From the NCBI RefSeq assembly GCF_000013005.1, contig NC_007722.1, positions 625,501-689,500 of the forward strand: 64,000 bases of DNA. Direction: 5' to 3'. Position numbers and translations under genes: made by a program. The notes beneath the pieces were generated by a model. It searched no databases, had not been told where the DNA came from, and saw only the letters and a program-made list of their open reading frames with translations. This document shows positions 42,531 to 52,431 of the stretch, piece by piece. The stretch is from Erythrobacter litoralis HTCC2594. GTDB taxonomy: Bacteria > Pseudomonadota > Alphaproteobacteria > Sphingomonadales > Sphingomonadaceae. Numbering within the stretch: position 1 is the stretch's first letter; every line of letters starts with the position of its first letter.

Positions 42531-44576
42531 ATGCGTTTGCTCCTTGCCGCCGCCTCTTCGCTGGCGCTCGCCACCCCGCTGACCGCAGCCGAAGTGTCGT
42601 CTCCCGATGGCCGGATCACTGTCGAAGTGGATGTCGATGGCGACGGCGTGCCGTTCTACCGCGTCGAGCGCGACGGCAAGGAACTGATCGCGGAAAGCGA
42701 TTTGGGCTTCTTGTTCACCGATGAAGAACCGATGCGGCGCAATTTCGTCGTCACTGGCGAGAGCATGACCGGTTCGGAAAGCACGTGGGAGCAGCCGTGG
42801 GGCGAGCGGCGTTTCGTCCGCGATCGGCATAACGAGCTGTTCGTGACACTGCAGGAGACCCGCGAGACCTCGAACCGCGTGCTTTCAGTTCGCATGCGGG
42901 TGTTCGACGACGGGATTGGCTTCCGCTACGAATTCGCTGCCCCCGAAGAGGGCAGCACCACCAATATTGCCGACGAGCTCACCGAATTCGTGATCGCTGG
43001 CGAAGGCACGGCCTGGTGGATCAATGCCGGAGCGTTCAACCGCTACGAATATATCTACCAGGAAACGCCGATCACCGGTGTCTCGACCGCGCACACGCCG
43101 ATGACGGTGCGGCTGGAGGACGGCACGCACCTGTCGTTCCACGAGGCTGCGCTGGTCGATTATTCGGGCATGTGGCTCAAGCGCATCGAAGGGCAGCGTT
43201 TCCGCGCGACGCTCGCGCCGTCGAGCCGCGGGGCCAAAGTGGTCCGCAAGGGTGCCTTCACCACGCCATGGCGCACGATCCGCATCAGTGACGATGCCGC
43301 AGGGCTGGTCGAGAGCGATCTCGAACTCAACCTCAACGAGCCCAACAAGCTGGGCGATGTCAGCTGGTTCACGCCCAACAAGTATATCGGCATCTGGTGG
43401 GGCATGATCTCCAACCGCTGGACCTGGGCACAAGGCCCGCGCCACGGCGCGACGACCGAGCGGGCCAAGGAGTATATCGACTTCGCCGCCGAGCACGGCT
43501 TTCGCGGCGTCCTCATCGAAGGATGGAATGTCGGCTGGGACGGTAATTGGTTCGGCAATGGCCGGGATTACAGCTTCACCGAAGCCTATCCCGATTTCAA
43601 TTTCAAGGAAGTGACCGACTACGCACGCGAGATGGGCGTACACATCGTCGGCCATCATGAAACGGGTGGAAACATCAATGTTTACGAGGCGCAGCTGGCA
43701 GATGCGATGAAGCTTTACGGCGAGAGCGGCGTCGATGTGGTCAAGACCGGCTACGTCGCCGATGCCGGCGGGATCATCTCCTGCAACGCCGACATTTCCG
43801 ATCCGTGCGAGCCCGATGGTGGTGAGGTCTTCGAATGGCATGATGGCCAGCGCATGGTGCAGCACCATCTACGCGTGCTGGAAGAAGCCGCCAAGAACCG
43901 CGTCGCGGTCAATCCGCACGAGCCGGTCAAGGCTACGGGCCTGCGCCGCACCTATCCAAACTGGGTCGCCCGCGAAGGCGCGCGGGGTCAGGAATACAAC
44001 GCTTGGGGGCCATTCAACAACGGGCCCGAGCACGATCCGACACTGGTCTATACGCGGATGCTGTCCGGCCCGATGGATTACACGCCGGGCGTGCTGTCAC
44101 TGAAGGGCGACAACGATGTGCCGATCGCCTCGACTTTGGCCAAGCAGCTTGGTCTCTATCTCGCGATCTATTCGCCGATCCAGATGGCGGCGGATTTCAT
44201 CGAGAGCCTGGAGCAATATCCGCGCGAGCTGGAATTCATCAAGATGGTCCCGGCCGACTGGGCCGAGAGCAAGCTGATCGCTGGCGAAGTCGCCGATTAC
44301 GCGATTTTTGCGCGCAAGGACCGGAATAGCGAGGATTGGTATGTCGGCGGCATCAACGATGCGACCGAGCGTACCCTGACCCTGGATTTCGACTTCCTCG
44401 AAGAAGGGCAAAGCTACACCGCGCGTGTCTGGAAGGACGGGCCCGAGGCGACCTACCTGACCGAAAAGCGCCACGATATCGCCTATGACACGCTGACCGT
44501 GCGCAAGGGCGACAGCTACACCGTTCGGTTGGCGCCGGGTGGCGGCCTGGCGATGCAGTTGAAGCCGAAAGACTAG
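42531..44576 (+). CDS. GH97 alpha-glucosidase (SusB-like)
   Basis: A 681-residue exported enzyme with a signal peptide (LLLAAASSLALATPLTAAEV). The N-terminal beta-super-sandwich (VSSPDGRITVEVDVDGDGVP) precedes a TIM barrel. The conserved Glu motifs are GHHETGGN, NPHEPVKATG and GARGQEYNAWG, the pattern of calcium-dependent inverting GH97 enzymes such as SusB. It should cut terminal glucose from maltooligosaccharides in the periplasm. It begins 4 bases after the alpha-glucosidase stop. Confidence 0.93.
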   Translation: MRLLLAAASSLALATPLTAAEVSSPDGRITVEVDVDGDGVPFYRVERDGKELIAESDLGFLFTDEEPMRRNFVVTGESMTGSESTWEQPWGERRFVRDRHNELFVTLQETRETSNRVLSVRMRVFDDGIGFRYEFAAPEEGSTTNIADELTEFVIAGEGTAWWINAGAFNRYEYIYQETPITGVSTAHTPMTVRLEDGTHLSFHEAALVDYSGMWLKRIEGQRFRATLAPSSRGAKVVRKGAFTTPWRTIRISDDAAGLVESDLELNLNEPNKLGDVSWFTPNKYIGIWWGMISNRWTWAQGPRHGATTERAKEYIDFAAEHGFRGVLIEGWNVGWDGNWFGNGRDYSFTEAYPDFNFKEVTDYAREMGVHIVGHHETGGNINVYEAQLADAMKLYGESGVDVVKTGYVADAGGIISCNADISDPCEPDGGEVFEWHDGQRMVQHHLRVLEEAAKNRVAVNPHEPVKATGLRRTYPNWVAREGARGQEYNAWGPFNNGPEHDPTLVYTRMLSGPMDYTPGVLSLKGDNDVPIASTLAKQLGLYLAIYSPIQMAADFIESLEQYPRELEFIKMVPADWAESKLIAGEVADYAIFARKDRNSEDWYVGGINDATERTLTLDFDFLEEGQSYTARVWKDGPEATYLTEKRHDIAYDTLTVRKGDSYTVRLAPGGGLAMQLKPKD

Positions 44577-44613
44577 GTTTGCCGTTGGCCCTCGATCCGA
44601 TAGTCCCGCGAGA

Positions 44614-46116
44614 ATGAGCGATAGCAAGGCGCCGAATGTCGTGGTTCTGGGCGGTGGCAGCGCGGGCTGGATCACCGCTTGCCTGTTACACCGGCAATGG
44701 TCGGAGAAGGGCGGTTCCGTCACCGTCGTCGAAAGCCCCGAGATCGGCATTATCGGCGTGGGTGAAGGCTCGACCCCGCAGCTCAAGGCATTCTTCGACC
44801 AGCTCGGCATCGCCGAGAGCGAATGGATGCCTGCCTGCAACGCCACCTACAAGCTCGGCATCCGCTTCAACGGCTGGAGCGAGCGGGCGGGTTTCGAGAG
44901 CTATTACCACCCGTTCCCCGGCCCGATCGACCTGCATAGCGAGCCGGGTTTTATCGGCAATTGCATGCTGGCGCGGCACCAGATCGACGTGGCGGCGCAT
45001 CCGGACGACTGGTTTCTCGCGACGCATCTGAGCGAAGCGGGCAAGTCGCCGATCGCCGCGGAGAATTTCCCCTTCGCCCCGAGCTACGGGTACCACTTCG
45101 ATGCCTATGCGCTGGGCGCCTTTCTTCGGGATTGGGCGGTGAAGCGCGGTGTGGTGCATCGCCCGCTCAAGGTGACCGCAGTCGAGCGGGCCGATGATGG
45201 CGATATCGCTGCACTGCTGTGCGAAGGCGGCGAGCGGATCGAAGGCGATCTCTTCGTCGATTGCTCGGGCTTCCGCGCGATGCTTGCGGAGCAGGAATTG
45301 GGCGCGACATTCCTACCCTTCGCCGAGAACCTGTTCAACGATAGCGCCGTCGTGCTGCCGACCGGGCATGGCGCGCCGTTCAAACCGCAGACCGAAGCGA
45401 CCGCGATGAGGGCGGGCTGGCGCTGGTCGATCCCGCTCACGACGCGGGTTGGCAATGGCTATGTCTATTCTTCGAAATACATTTCCAACGAGGACGCCGA
45501 GGCGGAATTGCGCGGTGCGTTGGGCTTGGCGGGTGACGGGCCAGAAGCGCGCTTCCTCAAGATGAAAGTCGGGCGGCTGGAGAACAGCTGGACCCGCAAT
45601 TGCTTGGCGGTGGGCCTCTCGCAAGGCTTCCTCGAACCGCTCGAAGCGACCGCGCTGCACATCGTCATCGTCACTGCGCTGGAATTCGCGCAAGCCTATG
45701 AGCAGGGCGGTTACGGCCCGCAGCATCGCGATGCCTTCAACGCCTCGATCGCCGCGAGGTATGAGGGCATTCGCGACTATATCGTCGCCCACTACCGCGT
45801 GAACCAGCGCAGCGACACGCAGTACTGGCGCGACAATGCGGCGAACGACCGGCTCTCCAATGGCCTCAAGACAATGATGACCGCCTGGTTCCGGCACCAG
45901 GACATCCACGCCGCCAATGACGAAGCCTATGGCGGCAAGCGTTATTATGCCAATGCCAGCTGGCATTGCCTCTTCGCAGGCTACGGCACTTTCCCGCCGC
46001 AGGAGCGCATGGAAGCAGTGCCCGAGGGAATCCGCCCCGCCGATCCGGCAGAAGCGCGCGCCATGCTGGAGGCGTGCGCGCAGAATTTTCCGTCCTACGA
46101 TCCCATCGCTTCCTGA
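44614..46116 (+). CDS. Flavin-dependent halogenase homologue 2 (tryptophan halogenase family)
   Basis: A 500-residue FAD protein. VVVLGGGSAGWITA is the nucleotide motif, GEGSTP replaces GEATIP, Lys80 (TYKLGIRF) matches the catalytic Lys, and GWRWSIPL keeps the WxWxIP motif. It is only moderately similar to halogenase 1, so the pair is old rather than a recent duplicate. It closes the five-gene operon, 37 bases after the GH97 gene. The substrate is unknown. Confidence 0.9.
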   Translation: MSDSKAPNVVVLGGGSAGWITACLLHRQWSEKGGSVTVVESPEIGIIGVGEGSTPQLKAFFDQLGIAESEWMPACNATYKLGIRFNGWSERAGFESYYHPFPGPIDLHSEPGFIGNCMLARHQIDVAAHPDDWFLATHLSEAGKSPIAAENFPFAPSYGYHFDAYALGAFLRDWAVKRGVVHRPLKVTAVERADDGDIAALLCEGGERIEGDLFVDCSGFRAMLAEQELGATFLPFAENLFNDSAVVLPTGHGAPFKPQTEATAMRAGWRWSIPLTTRVGNGYVYSSKYISNEDAEAELRGALGLAGDGPEARFLKMKVGRLENSWTRNCLAVGLSQGFLEPLEATALHIVIVTALEFAQAYEQGGYGPQHRDAFNASIAARYEGIRDYIVAHYRVNQRSDTQYWRDNAANDRLSNGLKTMMTAWFRHQDIHAANDEAYGGKRYYANASWHCLFAGYGTFPPQERMEAVPEGIRPADPAEARAMLEACAQNFPSYDPIAS

Positions 46117-46137
46117 CACATTGACCGGACCGGGTAT

Positions 46138-46160
46138 TTGCGGCCATTGAGCGGCCACAA
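46138..46160. promoter_or_regulatory. Candidate LacI-type operator before regulator 2
   Basis: TTGCGGCC, seven bases, GGCCACAA: the arms are reverse complements at 7 of 8 positions. It is located 22 bases before the regulator start, a place fit for autoregulation. Evidence is symmetry only. Confidence 0.25.
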
Positions 46161-46182
46161 CACACTCGGGTGGGGATATAGC

Positions 46183-47199
46183 GTGAGCAGGGATGAGCGG
46201 CGACTGACGTCCTTCGATGTCGCAGCGAAAGCGGGCGTGTCGCAATCGACCGTCTCGCGCGCGCTTTCCGGTTCCCCCACCATCACCGAAGCCACCCGTA
46301 CTCGCGTGATCGAAGCCGCGCGCGAACTGGGCTATGTCGTCGACGAACGCGCCGCGCGGCTACGCAGCGGCAAGAGTAAGACCATCGCGGTCGTCGTCAT
46401 CGGTCGGGCGGGGCAGGGCGCGGCTAGCGTCAACCCGTTCTACTACTCCTTGCTCGGCAGCGTCTGCACGGCGGCGGCGCAGCGGGGCTATCAGGCGCTT
46501 GTCTCGATCCAGTCCGAACCCGAGCACTTTTTCGGCCAGTTCATCGAGCGTGGTCAAGCCGATGCGGTGGTGGTGCTGGGCACCGCGACCAATCGCGAGG
46601 CCTGGCGCTATTTCGACGACTATCGCGAGACCCAGGCCAGAATGGCCTTCTGGGGCTCGCCCTTCGACGGGCCAGGTTACGTCCGCTCCGATAACAAGGC
46701 CGGGGCACGCCTCGCCGTCGAACGTCTGGTGCAGGGCGGTTACAAGCGGATCGGCTTCATCGGCGAAACCGACGGCGCGCAGCGGCAGTTCCGCGAACGA
46801 TACGAGGGCTATTGCGAGACGCTGGAGGCCGCGGGCTTGCCGTGCTTCGACGCCGTCACCGCCAGTGGCGAGACGCGCGAGGCGCAAGGGGCGGGTGCGG
46901 TGAAGGCGTTGTTGGCGCAGAAAACCGGCTACGACGCTGTATTTTCCGCCTGCGATGCCATGGCGCTGGGTGCGCTCACCGCGCTGCGAGAGGCCGACAA
47001 ATCCGTGCCCGGGGATTTCGGCGTGATCGGTTTCGACGGGCTTGGAGTCGGCGCGCATTCCTCACCCCCGCTGACCACGATCGAGCCGGACTTTGCCGAG
47101 GCCGGGCTCAACCTCGTCGAAGCGGCGCTGGGCGGGGCCGACGAGGACCGCGACCGGCGCGTTTCGGTCCATCTTGTCGAACGCGCCAGCGCGCGCTGA
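46183..47199 (+). CDS. LacI-family regulator 2
   Basis: A 338-residue repressor. The helix-turn-helix SFDVAAKAGVSQSTVSRALS follows RRLT, and the sensor domain has RSDNKAGARLAVERLVQGGY and VIGFDGLGVGAHSSPPLTTI. GTG 46183 with GGGGAT upstream gives a compact N-terminus; a TTG 15 codons upstream lies in the inverted repeat. It follows halogenase 2 by 66 bases in the same direction, and faces the second TonB receptor. It may control the alpha-glucan operon or part of it. Confidence 0.9.
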   Translation: MSRDERRLTSFDVAAKAGVSQSTVSRALSGSPTITEATRTRVIEAARELGYVVDERAARLRSGKSKTIAVVVIGRAGQGAASVNPFYYSLLGSVCTAAAQRGYQALVSIQSEPEHFFGQFIERGQADAVVVLGTATNREAWRYFDDYRETQARMAFWGSPFDGPGYVRSDNKAGARLAVERLVQGGYKRIGFIGETDGAQRQFRERYEGYCETLEAAGLPCFDAVTASGETREAQGAGAVKALLAQKTGYDAVFSACDAMALGALTALREADKSVPGDFGVIGFDGLGVGAHSSPPLTTIEPDFAEAGLNLVEAALGGADEDRDRRVSVHLVERASAR

Positions 47200-47214
47200 G
47201 CTTCTCCGTAGTCG

Positions 47215-47243
47215 AAAAAAAGGCCGCCCCGGAAAGAGCGGCC
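47215..47243 (-). terminator. Rho-independent terminator of the second TonB receptor gene
   Basis: On the minus strand GGCCGC (47243-47238), a 10-base loop and GCGGCC (47227-47222) are followed by seven T (47221-47215). It lies 27 bases past the receptor stop codon and 16 bases beyond the converging LacI stop. Confidence 0.85.
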
Positions 47244-47269
47244 GCAGGTCTTGTGTTCTATTTTGCCGC

Positions 47270-49984
47270 TTAGAATTCGGCCGAGATCGAGAAGCTGAAG
47301 CTGCGCCCGACCTCGTATGTGTTGACCTCGATACGGTTGGCGCCGGACGAGATGAAATCGAAATTGTCGCGTCCGGTGATGTTGCGTGCTTCGGCCTTAA
47401 GTTCCAGCGGAACGCCCGCGACCGTAATCCCCTGCCGCACGACGAAGTCGAGCCTGAAGCCGGGATCTTCGACGATATCGGGCAAACCGCCCGCGCCGCG
47501 GCTGGTAACGCGCTCGCTGGCATAGGACATGATGAAGGTCGCCTGCTGCAGCTTGTCGAGATCCTCCATTCCCAGCTGCAGGTTGCCGATATGGTCCGAC
47601 TGCCCGGTCAGCGGGCGCCCATCGAAGAAGAAGCCCGACGCGGGACGCGGGACCGAACCGACGCCGGGAGAAAAGATAAAGGTTTCGTCAGCCGCGTCCA
47701 CCTTCAGCTCCGACTGGGTGTAGGTGTAGTTGGCGACGACGACCGCGCGCTTGCTTTCGAACCAGCCACCGAAGTCGATCAGGTCGTAATTCCATTGCAG
47801 CTCGACCTCGCCGCCAAACAGCGTCGCTTCGGGCGCATTGGCGAACTGGGTGATCTGGTCGTTGTCGGTAAAAGCCGAGAACGGCTCGATCGGATTGTCG
47901 ATCTTCTTCCAGAAGCCCGCGATAGCCGCGCGGCTGCCCGAACCGAAATAGTATTCGGCGCGCAGTTCGGCATTGATCAGTTCGCTGTCCTGAAGCGCCG
48001 GGTTGCCGACAAAGGTGCGGTTGCTCTCGGGATCGGTGTAGGGCTGGAAGATCAGCTCGCGGAATTGCGGGCGAGCGATAGTCTTGGACGCACTCGCGCG
48101 GACTTGGAAGCCATTGCCGAAATCGTAGGTAATCGTGCCGGCGGGCAGAAAGTAGTCGTTGGCGATCTGCGTAACCGCATCGAGGTTCTGCTGGTTGGCA
48201 AAGACCTGCACCGGCGCGACCGACTGCGTCGCGTCTTCGTAGCGTACGCCGATATCGATGGTCAGGCCTTCGAGAGGGGTCAGGTTACCTTTGATGTAAC
48301 CTGCCTTGGTCTCGAGATCGGCGGCAAAGACCGGGAAGACCTGCGAGGTTTCGAACAGGCCGACATCGAAAAATTCGATGATGGCATTGCCCAGCAGCAG
48401 GTCGGGACGCAGCGCGCCGACCCCGGCGGGGAAATCGGAGTCCGAATCGAACAGGAACTCGCGGAACGAGGAGGTTCGGCTGGTGTCGCTGTAAGCGCCG
48501 CCCACCGTGACCGACAGGATATCGGGGATGACCGGGTAGGTGACGTCGACGCCGCCGTACCACAGCTTCTCGGTCAGGTCCGAAAAGGCGATCGTGGCGA
48601 GGTCGCCGCGGATGCGGTTGAGCGGATTGACGAAGATTTCGCCCGTCGGATCGCCCGGATTGTTGGTGCGGACATACTGGAACTCGTACTCGTACGGGCT
48701 CTCGCGGTCGGTCTGGGCATAGCCGCCGCGCAGGTCGAATTCGAGCTCGCCGAATTCGAGTTCCGCGATCAGCTGGCTGTCGATCAGCTGGCGTTCGAAC
48801 CAGCCGGTCTTCTGCTGCCGCTCGGTATCGCCGTCCTGGATGTTCTCGCCTTCGGAGATCACCGCCTGCTTGAGTACGTCGCGGATATAGACATTGGTCC
48901 AGCGGAACCGGTGTTTGCCTACCTCGAGTCCGAAACCGACGAGGCCGTTGGCGAGGATGCGGTTGTCGGTCACGAAATCGCGGAAATCGGTCCGCAGGTT
49001 GAGATCGAGGTCGTCCGGCGTCTGCGAGATGATGCTGCGAGTGCGGTAGCTGTTGCTGAGATTGAACGTCGCAATCGCGCCGAGACGGGCGTCCTCGATA
49101 TCGACTGCGCCGCCCATCGTGATACCGCCGGAAAAATTCGGGCGCGTCTTTCCGATGCGCTGGACCACGTTGAGGTTCGGCTCGTTGAGTTGCACGGCGA
49201 TGCGCTGCTGCTCGGCGAGCGTCAAGTCGGACAGCTGCGTATCGCCATTCAGGAAGCGCTGCAATTCGGGCGGCGGGTCGCGGCGGTCGGTGGTGAAGCC
49301 GAACTTGTCGAGGCGGGTGCCGTAATACTGGATCGAGTCCTCGAACGTCGTGATCGAATCGCCGCTGACGCCGAAATTGATCTTGACGAAGCCTTCGTCC
49401 GGCACGGCCTGCGTGGTGAGATTGATGACACCGCCGCCGAACTCGCCGGGGAAGTTGGCGGAATAGGTCTTCTGGACGAGGCTGGAGGCGATAATATCGG
49501 TCGGAAAGATATCGAGCGGTACGACGCGGCTGAGCGGGTTGGGGCTCGGTAGCGGCAGGCCGTTCAGCAGCGCGAGCGAGTAGCGATCGCCGAGGCCACG
49601 CACGAACACGCGCCCGTCGCCGTTATCGGAAAGGCCTGTGACGCGGCTGATGGCGCTGGCGATGTCGCCATCGCCGGTGCGGGCGATGTCTTCGGACGAA
49701 AGAACCGAGACCACCTGTGTCGAGCTGCGCGTAATATCGCGCGGGCCGCGGCGACCGGTGACGGTAATGACGTTGCCGCCGCCGGGGATCGATACCTCGG
49801 GAGCCTCGTCTTCAACAGGGTCCTGCCGAGGGTCATCTTGAGCGCCCTCTTGCGTGTCGGCGGGGGGCGTATCGGGCTCTTCGCCCGTGTCTTGCGCGCC
49901 CGTGTCTTGCGCCAATGCCGCAGCTGGGAATGTCAGTGCGGTGGTGAAAAGCAGCCATCCTGCCAACTGCTTGCCGATGGACAT
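47270..49984 (-). CDS. TonB-dependent receptor 2
   Basis: A 904-residue outer-membrane receptor. A signal peptide (LAGWLLFTTALTFPAAALAQ) leads into an acidic linker of about 40 residues. The plug has NVITVTGRRGPRDITRS, IASAISRVTGLSDNGDGRVF and GEFGGGVINLTTQAV, and the barrel ends in RSFSFSISAEF. LGDRYSLALLNGLPLPSPNP marks a distinct receptor subfamily usually found with a secreted beta-helix lipoprotein, as here at 50114. The substrate is not known; nothing ties it directly to starch except position. Start is ATG 49984. Confidence 0.92.
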   Translation of the reverse strand: MSIGKQLAGWLLFTTALTFPAAALAQDTGAQDTGEEPDTPPADTQEGAQDDPRQDPVEDEAPEVSIPGGGNVITVTGRRGPRDITRSSTQVVSVLSSEDIARTGDGDIASAISRVTGLSDNGDGRVFVRGLGDRYSLALLNGLPLPSPNPLSRVVPLDIFPTDIIASSLVQKTYSANFPGEFGGGVINLTTQAVPDEGFVKINFGVSGDSITTFEDSIQYYGTRLDKFGFTTDRRDPPPELQRFLNGDTQLSDLTLAEQQRIAVQLNEPNLNVVQRIGKTRPNFSGGITMGGAVDIEDARLGAIATFNLSNSYRTRSIISQTPDDLDLNLRTDFRDFVTDNRILANGLVGFGLEVGKHRFRWTNVYIRDVLKQAVISEGENIQDGDTERQQKTGWFERQLIDSQLIAELEFGELEFDLRGGYAQTDRESPYEYEFQYVRTNNPGDPTGEIFVNPLNRIRGDLATIAFSDLTEKLWYGGVDVTYPVIPDILSVTVGGAYSDTSRTSSFREFLFDSDSDFPAGVGALRPDLLLGNAIIEFFDVGLFETSQVFPVFAADLETKAGYIKGNLTPLEGLTIDIGVRYEDATQSVAPVQVFANQQNLDAVTQIANDYFLPAGTITYDFGNGFQVRASASKTIARPQFRELIFQPYTDPESNRTFVGNPALQDSELINAELRAEYYFGSGSRAAIAGFWKKIDNPIEPFSAFTDNDQITQFANAPEATLFGGEVELQWNYDLIDFGGWFESKRAVVVANYTYTQSELKVDAADETFIFSPGVGSVPRPASGFFFDGRPLTGQSDHIGNLQLGMEDLDKLQQATFIMSYASERVTSRGAGGLPDIVEDPGFRLDFVVRQGITVAGVPLELKAEARNITGRDNFDFISSGANRIEVNTYEVGRSFSFSISAEF

Positions 49985-50113
49985 GGTTTGAAATCCCGTC
50001 ACAAAATGAAATGCTTGTGCACATTTGCCGGGCACCGGGCCCGGCTGCGTGCGATGGTCGGGCGAGGAAGGAGGGAGGCGATCATGGTCCGCCTCCCCCA
50101 CTCAATCATCCGC

Positions 50114-51715
50114 TCAGGTCGTAGGCAGCGATGAACAGGCGCCGGTATTGGCGGTGCCCAGGGTCACGGTTGGCGAATTGCAGGTCCAGGTCTCGGCCCA
50201 GTTGCCGGCCGCGTTCTGAACCGCGCCGATGTAGCCAAGCGAGGTGAAGAAGCTGGACAGGGCAGTCGGATCGAACACGGTCACGCCGTTCTCGTTGGCG
50301 CCGTTGATGAACGGGGCGCCGCCAAGGCCGGTCAGCGAGTTGGTGAAGCCCGAATTGTTGTTCGACCCGGTATCATAACGCGCCTGGATCTGGGCCGCCG
50401 CCACGCCGCCCGAGCTGTCGCGGAAATCGGTGCCGCAATCGAGCACGAACGAGTTGAAGACCACCGGCCCGGCTTCGTCCAGCGCCGTGCTGGCTGCTCG
50501 ATTGAGCGTGTCGGAGCCGTCGATACGCAGGCATGGCGTCGGTGCAGCGGTCTTCTGGTCGAACAGGATCGAGTTGACGATCGTGAAGTCGGCCTTGCCT
50601 CGGATGCGGATCAGCTGATCGCCGGTGGCGCTGTTGCCGATGAAGGTTGCATTGGAAATCCGCGTGTTCTGGCGCGGCGTGTTTTCTTCGAGCGTGTTCG
50701 CAGAATCGGCTTCAATGATGGTGTCGCCGGCACTTGCGCGCTGCACCACGATCACTTCCTGGAAGTTCGCCTTCACGCCGGTGTCGGTATCGAGCGAGTC
50801 GTCTTCCGCTCCGACCACGACGATGCGGCGACCATTGATGACCCCGCCAAAGAACTCCATGCCGTCGTCCGAGCTGTTGTAGCTCATGACGTTGTTGAAG
50901 GTGGTGCCGCTGCCGACGCCGCCAGTGGTCAGCGACTGCAGCTCGTCACCGTTGGAAAGGATGAAACCCGAATAACGGATCTGGACGAAGGTCATCGAGC
51001 CCGAACTGTCGCCCGGCGTCGCACCACCATACCGCGGCGGCGTGGTCGCACCTTCGACGAGGCGTTCGCAGTTCACGGTGCCCGGCGTTGCTCCGGTGGC
51101 CGAACAATCGGTGACGGGCGCACGACCGTTGAGGATCACGCCGCCCCACTGGCCGGACGAATTGGCGTTGTTGAGGCCGAGCACGTTGTCGCGGCTGGTG
51201 AAGATGATCGGGCGCGCGGCGGTGCCGTTGGCGGCGATATCGTTGCCGCGATTGACGTTGAGGAAGCTCGATCCAGAAGCGAACAGGATCACGCCCGGCT
51301 CGATGGTGAGGACCACATTCGAATCCGAAGCGCCGTCGGAGGCGTCGGGGGCCGGGCCGCCATCGGTCCCGACATCGACCTGGCCGTCGATCTGATACAG
51401 CAGGCCGGCAATGCGCGGGAGGGTGGAAGAGGTCGAGAACGCGGCCGGAAGCCGGCAGACGCGATATTCACCTGTCGGGCCGGAAATAGTGCCGGCATCG
51501 GTGAGACCGGCGGGATCGGCGATGGTCGGGCAACCCGCGGCCGGGGTCACCAGCGTCGATGTCGGGGTGGGCGTCGGCGTGGGTGTCGGCGAGGGCGTCG
51601 GGTTGTTGATGATGACGTCGCCGCCCGTTCCGGGCGAGACGATTTCGTCGGCGCCGCAACCGGCAAGAGCGATGGCACTGCAGCCGAGAATGAGCGAGCG
51701 GTGGAAGGTAATCAC
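50114..51715 (-). CDS. Surface-type lipoprotein with beta-helix-like domain
   Basis: A 533-residue lipoprotein. GTG 51715 follows AGGGGA and starts a signal sequence with lipobox LAGC at about residues 17-20. A Thr-Pro linker (TPSPTPTPTPTPTS) follows. The main domain has repeated strands (NVVLTIEPGVILFASG, PIIFTSRDNVLGLN, QWGGVILNGRAPV), suggestive of a right-handed beta-helix. It is the upstream partner of TonB receptor 2, 129 bases before it on the same strand. A role in binding substrate at the surface for the receptor is inferred from the pairing. Confidence 0.8.
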   Translation of the reverse strand: MITFHRSLILGCSAIALAGCGADEIVSPGTGGDVIINNPTPSPTPTPTPTPTSTLVTPAAGCPTIADPAGLTDAGTISGPTGEYRVCRLPAAFSTSSTLPRIAGLLYQIDGQVDVGTDGGPAPDASDGASDSNVVLTIEPGVILFASGSSFLNVNRGNDIAANGTAARPIIFTSRDNVLGLNNANSSGQWGGVILNGRAPVTDCSATGATPGTVNCERLVEGATTPPRYGGATPGDSSGSMTFVQIRYSGFILSNGDELQSLTTGGVGSGTTFNNVMSYNSSDDGMEFFGGVINGRRIVVVGAEDDSLDTDTGVKANFQEVIVVQRASAGDTIIEADSANTLEENTPRQNTRISNATFIGNSATGDQLIRIRGKADFTIVNSILFDQKTAAPTPCLRIDGSDTLNRAASTALDEAGPVVFNSFVLDCGTDFRDSSGGVAAAQIQARYDTGSNNNSGFTNSLTGLGGAPFINGANENGVTVFDPTALSSFFTSLGYIGAVQNAAGNWAETWTCNSPTVTLGTANTGACSSLPTT

Positions 51716-51942
51716 AGCGGACGGTCCCCTAAATCTGGCCCGGGAATCGGGAAGAGAATTGCGTGCGAGTCTCACTCGCGATTCGGGGAGCTAGGCGCGC
51801 TGCGTGACGCTTTTTGTCGCTTTCTTGCGGTTGTGTGACTTTCCACAGGGCACGCGACGAGGTTGGCGCATGGGCGGCAATATGACGGAAATGTTGCGTT
51901 CTGGGTAAATGTGTCATAAAACTGCCACCAAGGAGAGATGCC

Positions 51943-52263
51943 ATGTTTATGACTGCCGCCACGATTGCCGCCCTCAGCCTGTCCGTGCAGACCGCGCCGG
52001 TCGTCGTGACCGGGGAACGGGATGGCCAGGACACGGCAGCTCAGCAAACCGCATTCGCACCGATGCTCAATCGCGCAGCAGCGCTGGCGGTGGACGGAGA
52101 ATTCGACAAGGCGCGTAGCCTCTACGCCACGGTCGAAAGGATGCATGCCGAATACAAGCTGGAAACGACCGACGGGCGCTGGATGTATCCGGCGGAAATC
52201 GCGCGGCGCGGTATGCTGGCGATCGATCGCCGCCAGGCCCCGGTCAATCTCGCGGTGAGGTAA
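51943..52263 (+). CDS. Small exported hypothetical protein
   Basis: A 106-residue protein with a signal-peptide-like start (MFMTAATIAALSLSVQTAPV). The rest is helical (NRAAALAVDGEFDKARSLYA) with a possible single TPR-like repeat, then RWMYPAEIARRGML. A good ribosome-binding site (AAGGAGAGATGCC) precedes the ATG at 51943. It stands alone between the lipoprotein gene (divergent) and the secretion operon. No function is evident. Confidence 0.65.
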   Translation: MFMTAATIAALSLSVQTAPVVVTGERDGQDTAAQQTAFAPMLNRAAALAVDGEFDKARSLYATVERMHAEYKLETTDGRWMYPAEIARRGMLAIDRRQAPVNLAVR

Positions 52264-52431
52264 CCCGCGAAGGAGCGCATTAGCGTCGGAATAGTCGGCC
52301 ATGTCTCGTTAAGGCGGCTCGCGGCATCTCGCTGCGGGCCGTTTACTCTATGCGGTAACCGGACTTGGCCTTCATTTGCTGTCACTCGCATGTCATGCAA
52401 AAAGGCGATGGGGTCGTATATGGAGGGCTCG

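Noticed and set aside
47093..49552. 819-codon open frame on the plus strand across TonB receptor 2
   Set aside because: Antisense shadow of the receptor with a complete terminator and signal peptide on the other strand.
51552..51602. Short tandem GTCGGCGTGG-type repeat
   Set aside because: It is explained by the Thr-Pro linker codons of the lipoprotein.
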